The translations under genes were made by a program, and so were the position numbers. Positions 24,844 to 36,900 of a stretch of 64,000 bases of DNA are shown piece after piece; the first letter of the stretch is position 1, and every line of letters starts with the position of its first letter. The stretch lies in assembly GCA_022266195.1 (NCBI GenBank), contig WHVY01000003.1, positions 4,836,001 through 4,900,000 on the forward strand, read 5' to 3'. The DNA is from Tetranychus cinnabarinus (Eukaryota > Arthropoda > Arachnida > Trombidiformes > Tetranychidae). Under the pieces are notes generated by a model. That model searched no databases. It was not told the DNA's origin and saw only the letters and a program-made list of their open reading frames with translations.

Positions 24844-25225
24844 CATCGATATTTATTGAACAATCAGGACCGGTCCAACCATTGACACAAATACAAGCAT
24901 AAGATCCAGGTGTGTTAACGCAAGTCGCTCCATTTTTACATTGAGATGATCTTAATGAACATTCATCAACGTCTTTTGAGCAAAATTTTCCAGAAAATTG
25001 AGGTGTACATTGACAAGTATAACTGGCAATACCATCGATACATGTAGCTCCATTTTGACATAAATTACCTTCACAATCATCAATATTAATTTCACAGTGA
25101 TTTCCTTTAAATCCTCTTGGACATTGTCGTGAAAATACCAAAGTTGGTAAAAATAAACCACAAAAAAGTAGAGTCGATAATGAAATGGAGAAATGATGAA
25201 ATGTCGAGTGACTTGAATGATACAT
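16928..25225 (-). CDS. Notch: Notch receptor, copy B (complete as read, 1977 aa)
   Basis: Same receptor as copy A on the opposite strand. Exons: 25225-24067, 23777-23578, 23452-19247 and 17296-16928, all in frame. The ATG at 25225 was preferred over an upstream in-frame TTG, which follows a stop. It opens a hydrophobic signal-peptide-like stretch ending near TLVFS, followed at once by the second half of an EGF domain (RQCPRGFKGNHCE) and then about 17 EGF repeats. By order and wording the repeats match fly EGF7-EGF23, including the ligand-binding EGF11-12 pair. Then come an acidic linker, degenerate LNR1, LNR2, LNR3, NOD, transmembrane helix, WFPDGF RAM motif, ankyrin repeats, polyQ, and a PEST end. 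Fly Notch has 2703 aa and 36 EGF repeats, so this is a shortened ectodomain. No stop or frameshift is seen. Further upstream exons cannot be excluded. Confidence 0.93.
17297..19246 (-). other. Notch: Notch copy B intron 3
   Basis: Counterpart of intron 3 in copy A, with the same pyrimidine/purine tracts and near-identical sequence. No gene inside. Its preservation along with the exons shows that the duplication was at DNA level, not by retroposition. Confidence 0.8.
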
Positions 25226-28200
25226 TATTGCAGCCAAAAATCAAGAATAGATTATAAAAGTAGAATCACTGAAATATAAATTACTTGAGGCTAGTGGTCA
25301 AACCACTCATAAATTGATAATTAAAAGTTGACAAACTACAATCAAAGTAAAGTTGTTGATAAAAAAATTAATTAAAACTAAATTATAATTGATGACATAA
25401 TTATTAAATTAATACAAAGAAATGAATACTGTTAGACGTTTTTTAAAAAACATGGCCACAAAGAGATGGAGAAGCCACAGCAAAAAAAACGTTAAGATCG
25501 GAGCGACGGTTGAAAAACGACTGCCTTCTGTTACTGCAAAGGTCCCTTCCCCCAACGAGAAAAGCCACCAAGCGACCAAATGTTGAATCAGAAACTTGTT
25601 TCAAAGCAACAGCTAAAAGCAGAGCGTGAGAAACTTTTCTCAACAAAGTTTACCTCTTACTAACTCTGAACTGCTTCCTCCTATCATAACTTAACTCATA
25701 AAATGAGTAATGCCAATAATTGACTCAATTTTTCAATAGCCCTTAATAAGGAGGGACTTTGATTTGTTAAGAAATCAATTTCATTTAATTGCAGTCAAAT
25801 TTCGCTTGTCTTACATTCATTTTATCATTTCCCTTTATAAGTCAATATGGATACCTATTGGTTGAACTTTGGAAAGGTCGATATCAATATTGAAACTCGT
25901 CCCGTCAAAAGGCTATTCATTGTGTTTGCTGCTGAGTAAACAATACCTGATCAATCACCGAATTGATTCAACTTGCCATGTTTTCAAAGGAAATACTTTT
26001 TTTTCTTGCTTCTTCAAATAAATACTTTACCCAATCAAAAAATGACTTTTGATGGCTTTCGGTTACTTTACAATTTTTAAATGCTCTATCAAAGAGCGAC
26101 AGCTTTAGATGTGCTCTTCGTGCTTTATGCCAATGTAGTAACGCCATCCATAAAGGATTTCTAGTACTAAAGAGAATTGAATTGAATTTCGTTGAACATC
26201 ATGTACAAAACTTAACTCAATTCCATTGGAAACTAAAAAATTGTTATTTAAAAAGAATCAAATTTTACTGATGAAAATTTTTATAAAATGTAAACAATTA
26301 ATACAGAAAAAGTGAAAAATTAATTATATTCGTTAGGAAATGAGCCAATAGATGGCGACATCAAAACTAAAGTCGACTTCGGTCTTCGATTGCGTTTTGT
26401 ACAATTGTGGTTGCATGTTTTTTGGTCAAACCATTTTAGGCGGAGAATCTGCTTTTTTATATTACAAAGTGATATAGTTTCTGAACAAGTTTCCCTGGTG
26501 TTAGATGATGAAGTAAACATTTTTTCACAAAAATTATGAAAGGTTTTTCATTTACAGTCACCATTGAGAAACTGCACTGAATAAAGAAAGTGAATGCAAT
26601 CGAACCGGCTTTTTTCCACCACATCCACCATTTATCCAACACTTTTTTTACCGTCTTTTCACCGTATTGTCCACCATATTGTCCAATCCCCAATCTAACG
26701 CATCCACCAAACCAACTGTGGAAAATGTGGTGAACTATTTTGTTGTGAACTTTTCAAAAAATGATGATGTTTGATTTGGTTGATACGAGGGATGTTGAGG
26801 ATTTGGGTGATGGACAATGCGGGAAAAGATTGAAAAAGTAGTGGATATAAGCCGGTCCCATATTGCCTCTTTCAATTCAAATTAGCAAATTTTTTCAAAT
26901 TGAATGCAAAAAATGCAATAAAAAGCCCATTTTTAAGTGATTTATAGCTATTTGCCACTTTCTTAGGTAAATTTAATCTACATTTTGATCAACATTCTGA
27001 TGAACATTCAGGTTTGACATGGCGCTATTTTTTTAAGCTTACGGTGTTCGATTGCATCCTATGTAGCGAACTGGGAAGAATGTACGCCTTTCAATGATGA
27101 ATGCCTATTTGACCCTTCGGTTTTGATCCATTTGAAATTCATATTATTCATACTTTTAAGTCTTAAAGTTTTGCCAATTCAAATTTATAAAAAATCAAAC
27201 CGTAAAAAAGGGTCAGACTTAAGTTAATTTTAAGGTGCTCTCATCTCGAGCATATTGTAGAGATAAGACAAAAGCAATGCAAAGAAAGCTGAACAAAATG
27301 AAGTTCGATCTTATTGGTACTTTGATTCATTGATTGTGAAAAAAATCTTCGGGTTTGCCATCTTAGCCCTGACCATTAGTGTAGCTGAAATCCATTATTT
27401 TACCGACTTGACATGTATATCATTGAGCCGATTTGAACCGATATTTCATTCATAGATTGTTAACCCATAATATTCAAAGTCGATAACGAATGAAATAATT
27501 TGAACCAAAAAGTGTAAACATCTTGCAATTCACGCTTAAAACAGACTTGATATTTAAATATTTGAATGGATGGAAAATATTGATCATGAAATTATGACTA
27601 ACAATGAAACGGTATAATAATGATGAGATTAGCAAATAATTGATTGTAATTGAAAATAATACAAAAAGGCAAGTAAAAGGCATCAAAATGGGAAGACAAT
27701 GTGATTTTGGGTGAAAAATGCTTATGAATCAAAATAGATTGCCATCAATATTAATATCGACAGATTATTATCGTTATTATTATAATTATCATTAGATGAA
27801 TAAAAATGTTTAAATTGACGCAAAAATATGAAGCAAAATATTCAAACGGAAGTTAATAATAAAGGAGAGAAAAAGGCCAATCAATAAGGTCAGTTATTGA
27901 ATGTCCATTTCATGATGTTGACCGTTTATACAGTTGCCTTGTTATTTAAATAATGGGTCCAACAAAGATGATGATCAATAACTGAAGTCTTGTTACATTG
28001 TTATTGTCATAATCATTTTTACCTTTGTAAATGTTTGAGCAAATCAAAATGTCAACTTTTACTGTTTGCTAATCAATCACAATCTTAAATTATCACTTCA
28101 AACAATTAGCAAATTGTACGGAGAGAAGCGAAGAAGAATACAAAAAAAAAATCTTTCCATTCTTTTCCTACTAACCTTAATTCAGTTTATGAATAAATTG

Positions 28201-28771
28201 AGTTATAATCAAGAGACATCAAATCATTTTGACATTAATATTAATAATTGACTGCAACTACAATTTAAGGGTAAAAATTGATGCTGATTTATCGGTAAAA
28301 GCTTGAAATTCAATGTTCAATTTTTTCTGGTTTTCTGGGTTTTTACATTGGAATATAATTTTACAGATTTTGGGTTTCTTTTCAAATTATTGTTTTACTA
28401 TTTTCTAATTATAATTGTTACAATTTTGTATTTGACTTGAAAAGGCAATGATTTTCAGTTGAATGGCCATTACTGGACAACCAAATGACCAGTCAATCTG
28501 TTAAACAAACCGTAATGTAATACAATGTTTGAAAAGGTAAGTTAAGCTTGACATTGTCAATGGTTTAACTTGTTTAAGCTTTTAAAAAGGTTGAAAAGGT
28601 TGAACAAAATGAACATTTTCATCATGATAAAGTATCCTTTTGAATATCAATAATTGATAACAATAATCAATAACAAAAAAATGATAATAATTTCATCTTT
28701 TGTCCAATCTATTTCTCATTCATATTGATTACAATTACTGAACATTGATACTTTTGTGTCAACTGTAAAGT
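25226..28771. other. Notch copy B upstream region, no gene seen
   Basis: The segment 25440-25700 is less AT-rich than its surroundings and may be the promoter or 5' untranslated region of the minus-strand Notch gene. No EGF-coding exon is visible on the minus strand through this region, so EGF1-5 of a standard Notch are not encoded close by. An AGATGGCGAC box lies at 26350-26359. Confidence 0.5.
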
Positions 28772-28779
28772 TATAAAAG
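28772..28779 (+). promoter_or_regulatory. Candidate TATA box
   Basis: TATAAAAG in a gene-poor region, about 30-40 bp before a TCAATCAGG start-like element and 103 bp before the small ORF at 28882. No transcript evidence. Confidence 0.35.
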
Positions 28780-28881
28780 GTTGAATCCTGTTCAACATCA
28801 TAATAATACTTCATTTCAATCAGGATCGTCTCCATTTTTATCATCATCTTAAAGTTGATCTTTTTATTAACATTAATAACA

Positions 28882-29004
28882 ATGTCTAATACCTTGGGAA
28901 CCTTTCAATTGGGAACAAAGAAATTGAAAAACGGTGAAATTAAGGTTAATATTGTTAAATCGTCTCTTGATTGTCACAAGCTTTCCTTTTCCCTATTAAA
29001 TTAA
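28882..29004 (+). CDS. Small ORF or first exon, unrecognised (40 aa)
   Basis: An ATG downstream of a TATA box opens a 40-codon frame starting MSNTLGTFQLGTKKLKNGEI. A donor-like AAG/GTTAAT after codon 21 would allow it to be a spliced first exon, but no partner exon was found. It shows no signal peptide or recognised domain. It could be chance; support rests only on the TATA and start-codon arrangement. Confidence 0.22.
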   Translation: MSNTLGTFQLGTKKLKNGEIKVNIVKSSLDCHKLSFSLLN

Positions 29005-32000
29005 ATCAATCAGCTAATCCTTTCCATAATTTACTCATTGTTTTGTTGTAATCCAATCTTTTGGAAAGCAAAGCAAAGGAGCAAAAAATATTGCCATTTT
29101 TGATTGCCAATGTAACTAATATTGGAGACTTGAATACACAAAAAAGCAGAGCAACCAAATAATGTATTTAAACCTAATCCAAATTATCATCATTCAATCT
29201 ATTTAACTTCACTAATCAACTGGATATAATGTCAATAGTAACAATACAATTAACATTACGGACAACATTTTGTCTCAACATCTTTCAATAGCCAAAACTA
29301 AAGCTCAGACAACTCAATAACAATCATTACAACAATCTCAATATTTTGACAATTTATATTGACTTTCAATTTGGTCAGATTTACATTAAAAATGAGATTA
29401 ATTAGAAGCTAAATTAATGAAATTAACGATAAAAATGACCGTAAATAAGTAAGAAATGAATCAAGATTGATGATCGCTTCTTTTTGCTATGAAATAACCA
29501 TTATTGTTGTGATTTAGTCTCTATATTTAGTGTCATTACATTTTGCCTGAAATGTTTATCGTAAATAATAATATCATAATATTTATATGAATAAACATTA
29601 ACATGATCCTAATACCCTTAAGGTTAATATAATATTGCATATCCATTTATGTATTTATTTTGTCTTCATTGTATTCATTCATTCATTCATTCAGCTTCTT
29701 TTTTTTGATTCTCTCAGTTTTTTCACTTCAATGAGTTTCCAATTTCAAAATGGCTCAGTGTTATTATATATAATAATAATATCAATAGTTGAGCTTATCA
29801 ATTGTAAGATATTTATTTTTTGCTTTACAATATAAAATAATCAGAAAGATTATTAACCGGAAAACATTGACATCGCATTTCACATTTCACTATTACAATT
29901 GCATCTTTTTTTTCAAACCATTTTGGGATTACAATTAAACATTTTCATCGGGTTACCGGTTCATTTACAAATGTTATACAACTCATGGTTTGCAAGCTAG
30001 TCGACTTGATTCGGGTAAAGATGAAAATTTTAAATTGTACTTGATTTGGTTAGTTATTTTTCTCGGTGTTACTTGAAAACACTTTAAAATTGATTTACCT
30101 TAAAGGTTTTGTTAAACATTTGAAATGTGTAAAGTCAAGTGGTAATCAATCAACACTAACTATAACAATCAAGTTAATGTGTTTGTTAAATTCAGGGTTA
30201 AAATGGTGTCCATTGTTAGGTTGTGAAAAGATGTATTAAAAAAGGTTTTAACAATTGTCCAGTTTTTAAGCTTAGAATGGATCTAAATTTTTGGTTTTCA
30301 TCTTATATTAAAATGACTTTAATCAAAATGATTTTTTCCAGCAATCCGACCAACTTTTATTAAGTCATCTACTTGAATCACAATTTATGGAGTCCCTTGA
30401 TGATGATGATAATTGAAAGGCTGCAAAATCTGAAACAACAATGAGAAAGCCATTAGTAAAGTTGAAGCAAGAAATGATTGTAATTTGATCAAGAAGGCTT
30501 ATTGTCACATCAACAGATTGTTATTAACTGTATTTACGTTTAAATCATACCCAATTAGAGGTTAAATCACTTGAAATTAGCCTAAAATTGATAATATTTA
30601 GCCAGCAATCATTCATATCGCCCAGTTTCTCACTCTTTCCTCTTCCTCATCTATTCATAACAATCATTTATTTTCCATAACATAATGATGTTAAACAGAT
30701 GTAAAGAAATCAATAAAATTTTCATTGCCATTCAATAAATTATCAACATTATAAATTTTACACAACCTATGATTAAAGGGAAGAAAAAGGTTTGCCCGGT
30801 AAAAATCGTTTACCAACCTCTGACCCTTTCAACCTTTTCAATCTATTCAATAATAAATGTATATTGTGTTAACATGTAATTTTCACCAGATAAGGTTTTT
30901 ATTTTCAAACAAGTTGCAATCAAATTGGCCTTCTATTCAGTTGTCGATCAATTCAGTTTTATGACAATTGATTAGGAGGATAGATGATGATGATGACGAC
31001 GATGGTGATGTTGTTTATGATGATTATTAACTGATCATCACCAACATCACTTGTTGATGTGACAATTTGCTCAACATGCAGTCCATATACAGACACAGCC
31101 AACACTCACATAGTTAAGTAATGGTTGTCACCAGCCTTAAAAAAAGAGAATGAAAAGGAAGGTGAAGAAGAAAAGTGATTATACTTTTTTTTTATATTGA
31201 AAAATCTATTTATACTTATGATGATAAAGATGATGTCGATAATGATGATGAACCACCCTCTTTCATCTTCTTCTTCTTCCTTTTCATTCATCTCTTTGTA
31301 CATTTATTTGCTTAAGGCTATTTGAAGGGTGAAAACCATAACCTTACTTTACTTTTTCTTATTGTTATCAACAATCAGTTAAATTGTTTTGGGACCTTTT
31401 TGCTTGCTTGCTTGCTTGCTCGCTTGTTGTTGTCTGCTTCTTAACATTACTTAAAGACATCAACGTCTTCCTTTACGCTTTTATGGACTTCAATCAATGA
31501 TGAGAGAACTTCTTTTCATCTCCTAAATCGTCTTCATATTGAACTTAACTCCTAGTTGTCTTCATCGCCAAATCTTGAGATATGTTTCACCAGGAACCAC
31601 TTTAATAACCCTTGATATATGTCATCTTTCGCCTTTTGTTTTTTTTGTCATCAGGGCAACAATTTACGTTGTCATTTTGTCCTTTGATCACTAATACTTT
31701 CCATGTTGATAATTTAATCCGTTTGATTCACTTGCAGTCAACCATTTTACGCAATCTGGTCCATCAATTGTGTTTTTGAGCGTCTTGATGAACCCGTAGA
31801 CATGTATCATAAAAACACCAACTTTAACCAGAACAAAACTCCTAAAATTGTATAAAAATAAAAAAATAAGGAGTTAGAAAATTTGTTAAACAGTAAATAA
31901 ATTTAATTCAATCAACTAGAATAAAATTAAAACCAATAAACAATAAACTTACAACAATGAACCATGCTTTTGACTTCAAGAGAGTCTTCCCTCCATTATT

Positions 32001-32078
32001 GTCAAGCAGTGAGATTAGCTTGCCATGTTATTTTAACATAAAATTAGTGATAATAGCACTTGAATTAACAATTAAAAT
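29005..32078. other. Intergenic, simple repeats only
   Basis: No convincing gene. Simple repeats seen are (ATTC)n at 29673-29692, a GAT/GAC-rich run near 30984-31020, and (CTTG)n at 31401-31426. Composition is AT-rich throughout. It may contain regulatory DNA for Notch or Gsx, but nothing specific can be supported. Confidence 0.5.
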
Positions 32079-32570
32079 TAGATACCGTAGCCAGCCGACA
32101 CTCTAGTAATCAGCTAAAAAACCAATAAAGCCGATAAAGCGTGACTAAAGTCGACTTTAGCCGACTAGCGAGCGAAACAAGTTTATTGGCTAACTATCGG
32201 CTAAGCGCAGTTAATTTCAGCACAAAATCGAAATTTTTGGGGGCTTTAGGGGGGAAAATATGTGAAAAATCTGATCAACTATTGTGGCTCGATCTTATGT
32301 CTCCATAACTTAAAAGTTCTTAAAACAAAGTGAATTAATTTGAATTATTATTGGAGCCTTTTTTATTCTTCATTTTGCAAAATTTTGCAATTAATAATTG
32401 TCTGAAGCTTCTTTTTTCAAATAAAAGGTAGAATTTAAACTTTTTAAGTCGCTTAAGCCTTTAGCCAGCACTTGGCTATTAGCCATTTTAGCTGTTCAAC
32501 CCACGACTAGACTCGCTAAAGTAGTTTAGTGGCTAGCTAGTCGGCTAATTTTCACTGGCTACGGTATCTA
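32079..32570. mobile_element. hAT-type MITE with 8-bp target duplication
   Basis: A 492-bp non-coding element has terminal inverted repeats TAGATACCGTAGCCAG (exact at both ends) and further subterminal similarity rich in AGCCGACTAG / CTAGTCGGCT words. It is flanked by an exact direct repeat ATTAAAAT (32071-32078 and 32571-32578). An 8-bp target duplication with short TIRs is the hallmark of hAT transposons. There is no transposase, so it is non-autonomous. It lies about 530 bp upstream of the Gsx gene. Confidence 0.8.
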
Positions 32571-33101
32571 ATTAAAATATATTTCATGTAATTGATTATA
32601 AAAAGGCCTAAAATTAAAACAAGTTATCAATGGTAAATTAACTTTAATTTCATTGCAAACTGATGAAAGCTTTAAAATATCTCAAGGAACATGACAAATT
32701 TAAAATTTGAATAGATCTCTTTTACCAAGAATAGTAATCATAATTTAAATCATCTCTTTCAAATGATTTCAATGAGGAAAACAAAGAATTAAATTACATA
32801 TTAATATTAAGTGTATTGGATTAGAGTTGACAAGAGCAAAAGTCCGTTATTAGACTCTTTTGATATGTTTATTAACCCAAGTCCGTCCTCCATTTAGGTT
32901 AAAGGTTATCTCATTGGCTCCTAAATTTTTACCAGCCTATAAGTTCGTGTGGCCTTTTAGGACTCAAAAAAGGACGAGATTCCCAATTTTTATCACACAG
33001 ACTGTAGTTTGCCTTTGAATCCAAACCATTATGTAAATCAGGAGTAAGTACATCCAAGACCGATTTAGATTTGTAGCTTGTCAGTGTGAAGTCAATGAAT
33101 T

Positions 33102-33938
33102 ATGAGAAGTGAATGGACTGATAATTGTCAAATTATGAACAAAACTGGTTCAAAGTCATTTTTTGTGGATTCCTTGTTGAATTTATCAGGCTCAACTAAA
33201 AGTGCCTATTACTGTAAAATAGGAACACCATCAACACCGACACCAACAGTAACACCAGTAAAAACAATATCAACTGAAACTGGAAAGGTTCCAGAGAAGA
33301 CAATTTGTTCATCTCTTTCATCGTCATCTTCATCTTCATCGTCTTCCACCTCATCTACAGATGACTCCAAAGGATCAACAAGATTACGAACTGCCTTTAC
33401 ATCAACCCAAATTGTCCATCTTGAACGTGAATTCACTCGGAGTATGTATTTATCCCGATTACGGCGAATTGAGATTGCCCATTATTTAGGTTTAAGTGAA
33501 AAACAAGTGAAAATTTGGTTCCAAAATCGTCGAGTTAAACACAAGAAGGAATCTAAATTTACTCCGAATGAAATTTATTCCAGCCACTACATTCCATTTC
33601 AGCACAATTCATCAACAGTTAATCCAACATCAACTAACCAAATCAATGACAATGTAAACATGAGAAAATTAAAGGTTAAATTGGCCGCCATTTCATCCTC
33701 ACCATCTTCACCACTTGAAGCGTCAGTGTCACCACCAACAAGTACAATTATAACGGATCAAATGGAAACTCATGTTGAAACATTAATTAATCCGGAATTT
33801 AACGATTCTTCAATGAATGTTACATCAAATCAATTGATATCATCATCGTCTTGTGGCTGTGGTTGCCACAAATTATCATCTTGCCATAAATCTGCCACCA
33901 ACAATGATACAACCAACCATGTTCAACTTACCAACTAG
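33102..33938 (+). CDS. Gsx: Gsx/ind ParaHox homeobox transcription factor
   Basis: Sequence-specific nuclear regulator; in flies (ind) and vertebrates (Gsx1/2) it patterns the intermediate column of the neural tube. Intronless, 278 aa. The homeodomain spans about residues 92-151: RTAFTSTQ in the N-terminal arm and helix 1, MYLSRLRRIEIA in helix 2, and recognition helix KIWFQNRRVKHKKE, the Gsx signature. An N-terminal SFFVDSLLNLSG resembles the conserved Gsx SNAG-like start. That fit suggests Met12 (33135) as an alternative start; the first ATG follows an in-frame stop. A Ser-rich linker precedes the homeodomain, and the C-terminus carries a CGCGCHKLSSC cysteine cluster like the CKC motif of other Gsx proteins. 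No YPWM hexapeptide is seen. Poly(A) signal AATAAA at 34148. A Hox3/zen identity is less likely. Confidence 0.9.
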   Translation: MRSEWTDNCQIMNKTGSKSFFVDSLLNLSGSTKSAYYCKIGTPSTPTPTVTPVKTISTETGKVPEKTICSSLSSSSSSSSSSTSSTDDSKGSTRLRTAFTSTQIVHLEREFTRSMYLSRLRRIEIAHYLGLSEKQVKIWFQNRRVKHKKESKFTPNEIYSSHYIPFQHNSSTVNPTSTNQINDNVNMRKLKVKLAAISSSPSSPLEASVSPPTSTIITDQMETHVETLINPEFNDSSMNVTSNQLISSSSCGCGCHKLSSCHKSATNNDTTNHVQLTN

Positions 33939-36900
33939 CTTGTCTCAACAACCATCTAATCATAGTTATAAGTTATTTTACTTTTTTTAATTTTCTAATT
34001 TTCTACTCAATTTTTTAATATATTTCATTCAATTAACCCTTCTTAACCTTGTGCTTAACTGATTGTATTATATTTGATTATTATATATAAATATATTTTC
34101 TGTATACATGAACATTTATGATTTTGGTAACAAAAAGAATGATATAAAATAAAAACAATATCTCAACTCAACTTTACTAGACTCTATGGATGCTTGTGAC
34201 TTTTGTTGATTTTAAGAAAGGTAATTGACATTTGTTTGAATTAAATTATTCACAATTTCACACTTCACAATACAAACAAACAAACAAACAAAATATGAAC
34301 GCAAATGAAAACATAAATAGATAATGATAATAAAATATGATTGATGAGGCTATATTATGTTATGTTATTTGCTTCAACAATAACCAACGCAGACACAAAA
34401 AGCTGAGCCAAACTGAAAGACTTGGACGTATATTTATATCAATACAGTTGATTGTTGACAAACAATTGACACTTTTACGGACAATTGGTCACCTTTTATT
34501 TATTATTATAATTGTTAATAACCAATGATATAAAAAACAGTCGATGAAGTAGGAATAAGAGAGCAAAAAAATGAATCTATTTTCTTGAACCCAAAGATTG
34601 GGTTACAAGAGCCGAGGTGATGAACAGCTTTTAAAGCATATCGATAGATCAATTATTTTCACTTAAATAATCAATCTGAATTAACTAATTGAGTATCTAG
34701 AGAAGCATAAAGATTTTCAATCAACAATTGTGGTTATGATTTATGGTTGTAATGATCATAAAACCATGAAAATATTATGTAAACCATTAGCAAAATGGAA
34801 GAGCAAAAGACTAAAAAATGGTGAACCAAAAATTTGCCAAATTTCTGGTTAACCATTTTCCGATGGAGCCAACAATCAAAATGAACGATTCCAATGAAAA
34901 GCCACTAATCAAGATCTCTAATCAAGTTGATTGAGTTAACCGTCCTTGACACTTTCCCAAATGAACCTTTAATCCAACAAACCAACATCCAGTTAAGCTA
35001 ATCCGATTGACTTTTTTGTCAACTTTGGTATTGATTTAACTTCTTTATATTCAACTCAATAATTGTCCGTGAATAATAGTTAATCACTGATATGATTATT
35101 AAAGTGGAAAAGGGTTGATCTGGTAAAAAGGTTCCTTCATTTGAACGGGTTGAAGGCAGCATTGCTCAAAGTTTACATTGGGTTAGGAATAATGGTATTT
35201 TTTAATGTCAATGGCTTCAACCCTTAATCATAACCATAATAATGGCTCAAGCTTTTTTACTGGACAAACCCTTTCAAATCTTAATAAATTTTGTCTTTAA
35301 TTTTATTTCCTCTCATCTTAACCATGGATTAGGATGAAAATGATTGTTTCATTGTGATTATCATCTTGAGTGGATTTGATTTATCGTTAACCAACAACCG
35401 TTTTTTTGCACTCTCTTTGTATTCATATATTTATGTGTATATCTGGTTACTGTTTGTTTCCCATTATTTTGACACTTTTCATCAACTTTCAATGTCAACT
35501 GATTTTATTATGCTAACAGATTAAATGGCTTGGAATAATGATTATTATATATTTGATCAACAATTAAATTCAATCTCTTAACCCGTTAACTTATACTTTC
35601 TCAAGGATCAACTCTTTTCCATTGTAAATTGTATTTCATATGAAAACAGTTAACCATTGAAATAGCAAGTCTCACTGAATATTATGTTTAATATATCATT
35701 TAAATTGCCCCACTCAAATCATTGAAATCAAAGGTGTTTACATCTTCATTTACATTTTAATTTCAATTCAGTTTCCAGCCATTAGATGAGATTAAAACTT
35801 TTTGTTTATTCATTCTGATTAGATTCTCGGAAATATTAAGTCAAATATTTTTTAACCTCACTTCACTTGAATTCACCTTTAATTCACTGTAATTTTCAAT
35901 TTATATTGCATCGTTTTTAATTTATGTAATAACATCGAGAAGTAATTATCTCATAACTTCGCGATTCCTGGTTCAACTGATTTAATTTGTAATCTAATCT
36001 AAATTTGTTAAATCATTAAATCAATGTTTTGTCTTCACTTTTCATTGCTTGCAATACCTATTGTTATTTCATTTTCATTTTCATCATTTCATTGTCTTTA
36101 CCATTGTCTATACAGGTTACTCTATACACAGCTGATTTACTCGTGCAAATCAACTCTGAAAACTCTGAAATTAATAATCATTTAAATCAAGTTATTTTTA
36201 ATTATCTTACATAATTGTATTCCAATGATTCATTGATTTCCATGTTAACAATTAAAAGATTAGCTTTGACGACATCAAATGTTAGATAATAGATAGAAAT
36301 CAAATTGTGTAAGATGAATAAGATTGATCAATTGATTAGTTGGCTACTTTACAAGTGATTACACTAGTAGCTATTAAGTAGCTATTAATATCAATTTATT
36401 AAAATAATTTTTTCGTTTCAAATGTTGAAAGATTTGATAAAAATGGGTTTTAGGTTCAACATTTTAGGTTTTTTGGGTTTTATTAAATGTTTGTTATTGT
36501 TTGATTTGGATTATTCCAAGGCCTCATTGTTTACTTACGATTACTGTGATTAACTTATAATTTTGTCTCGATAAATGAGGATAAATTGAGTTGGTTATGG
36601 ATTTGATTTTGGTACTTTTTGAGATGATTTTGGTTATTATCTTGGTTATTGTCTTGGTTATTTTGGGTTCATTCAAGGTTTAAAGTTATCAATTTGACAC
36701 AATTTAAGGTTATTATCATTATTGCCAGTTTATCACTTTATTACATTTAGCCATTCTCATTGTAAATCTTAGTCTGATCTTTATCAAAGCCTTGTGTTGA
36801 GGTAAAAGTTCAATTAAAGTACACAATTTGTAACTTGATATTTATTATGACAATTAAAATTGACAATTGGAATTTAGACAGCAAATGGTTGACCGGCTTT

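Noticed and set aside
1..25225. The same Notch sequence entered twice as a pure artefact
   Set aside because: The arms differ by many substitutions, polyQ lengths and a (TTTTTC)n insertion, and an 8.8-kb unique spacer lies between them. A haplotype mis-join remains possible and is listed as the key test.
25226..25237. Upstream extension of Notch copy B to a TTG codon (MAAI...)
   Set aside because: A TTG start is not expected in animals, and a TGA lies just before it. The ATG at 25225 is in frame.
27425..27450. B-box-like GGTTCAAATC on the minus strand
   Set aside because: No acceptor stem or A box at the right distance.
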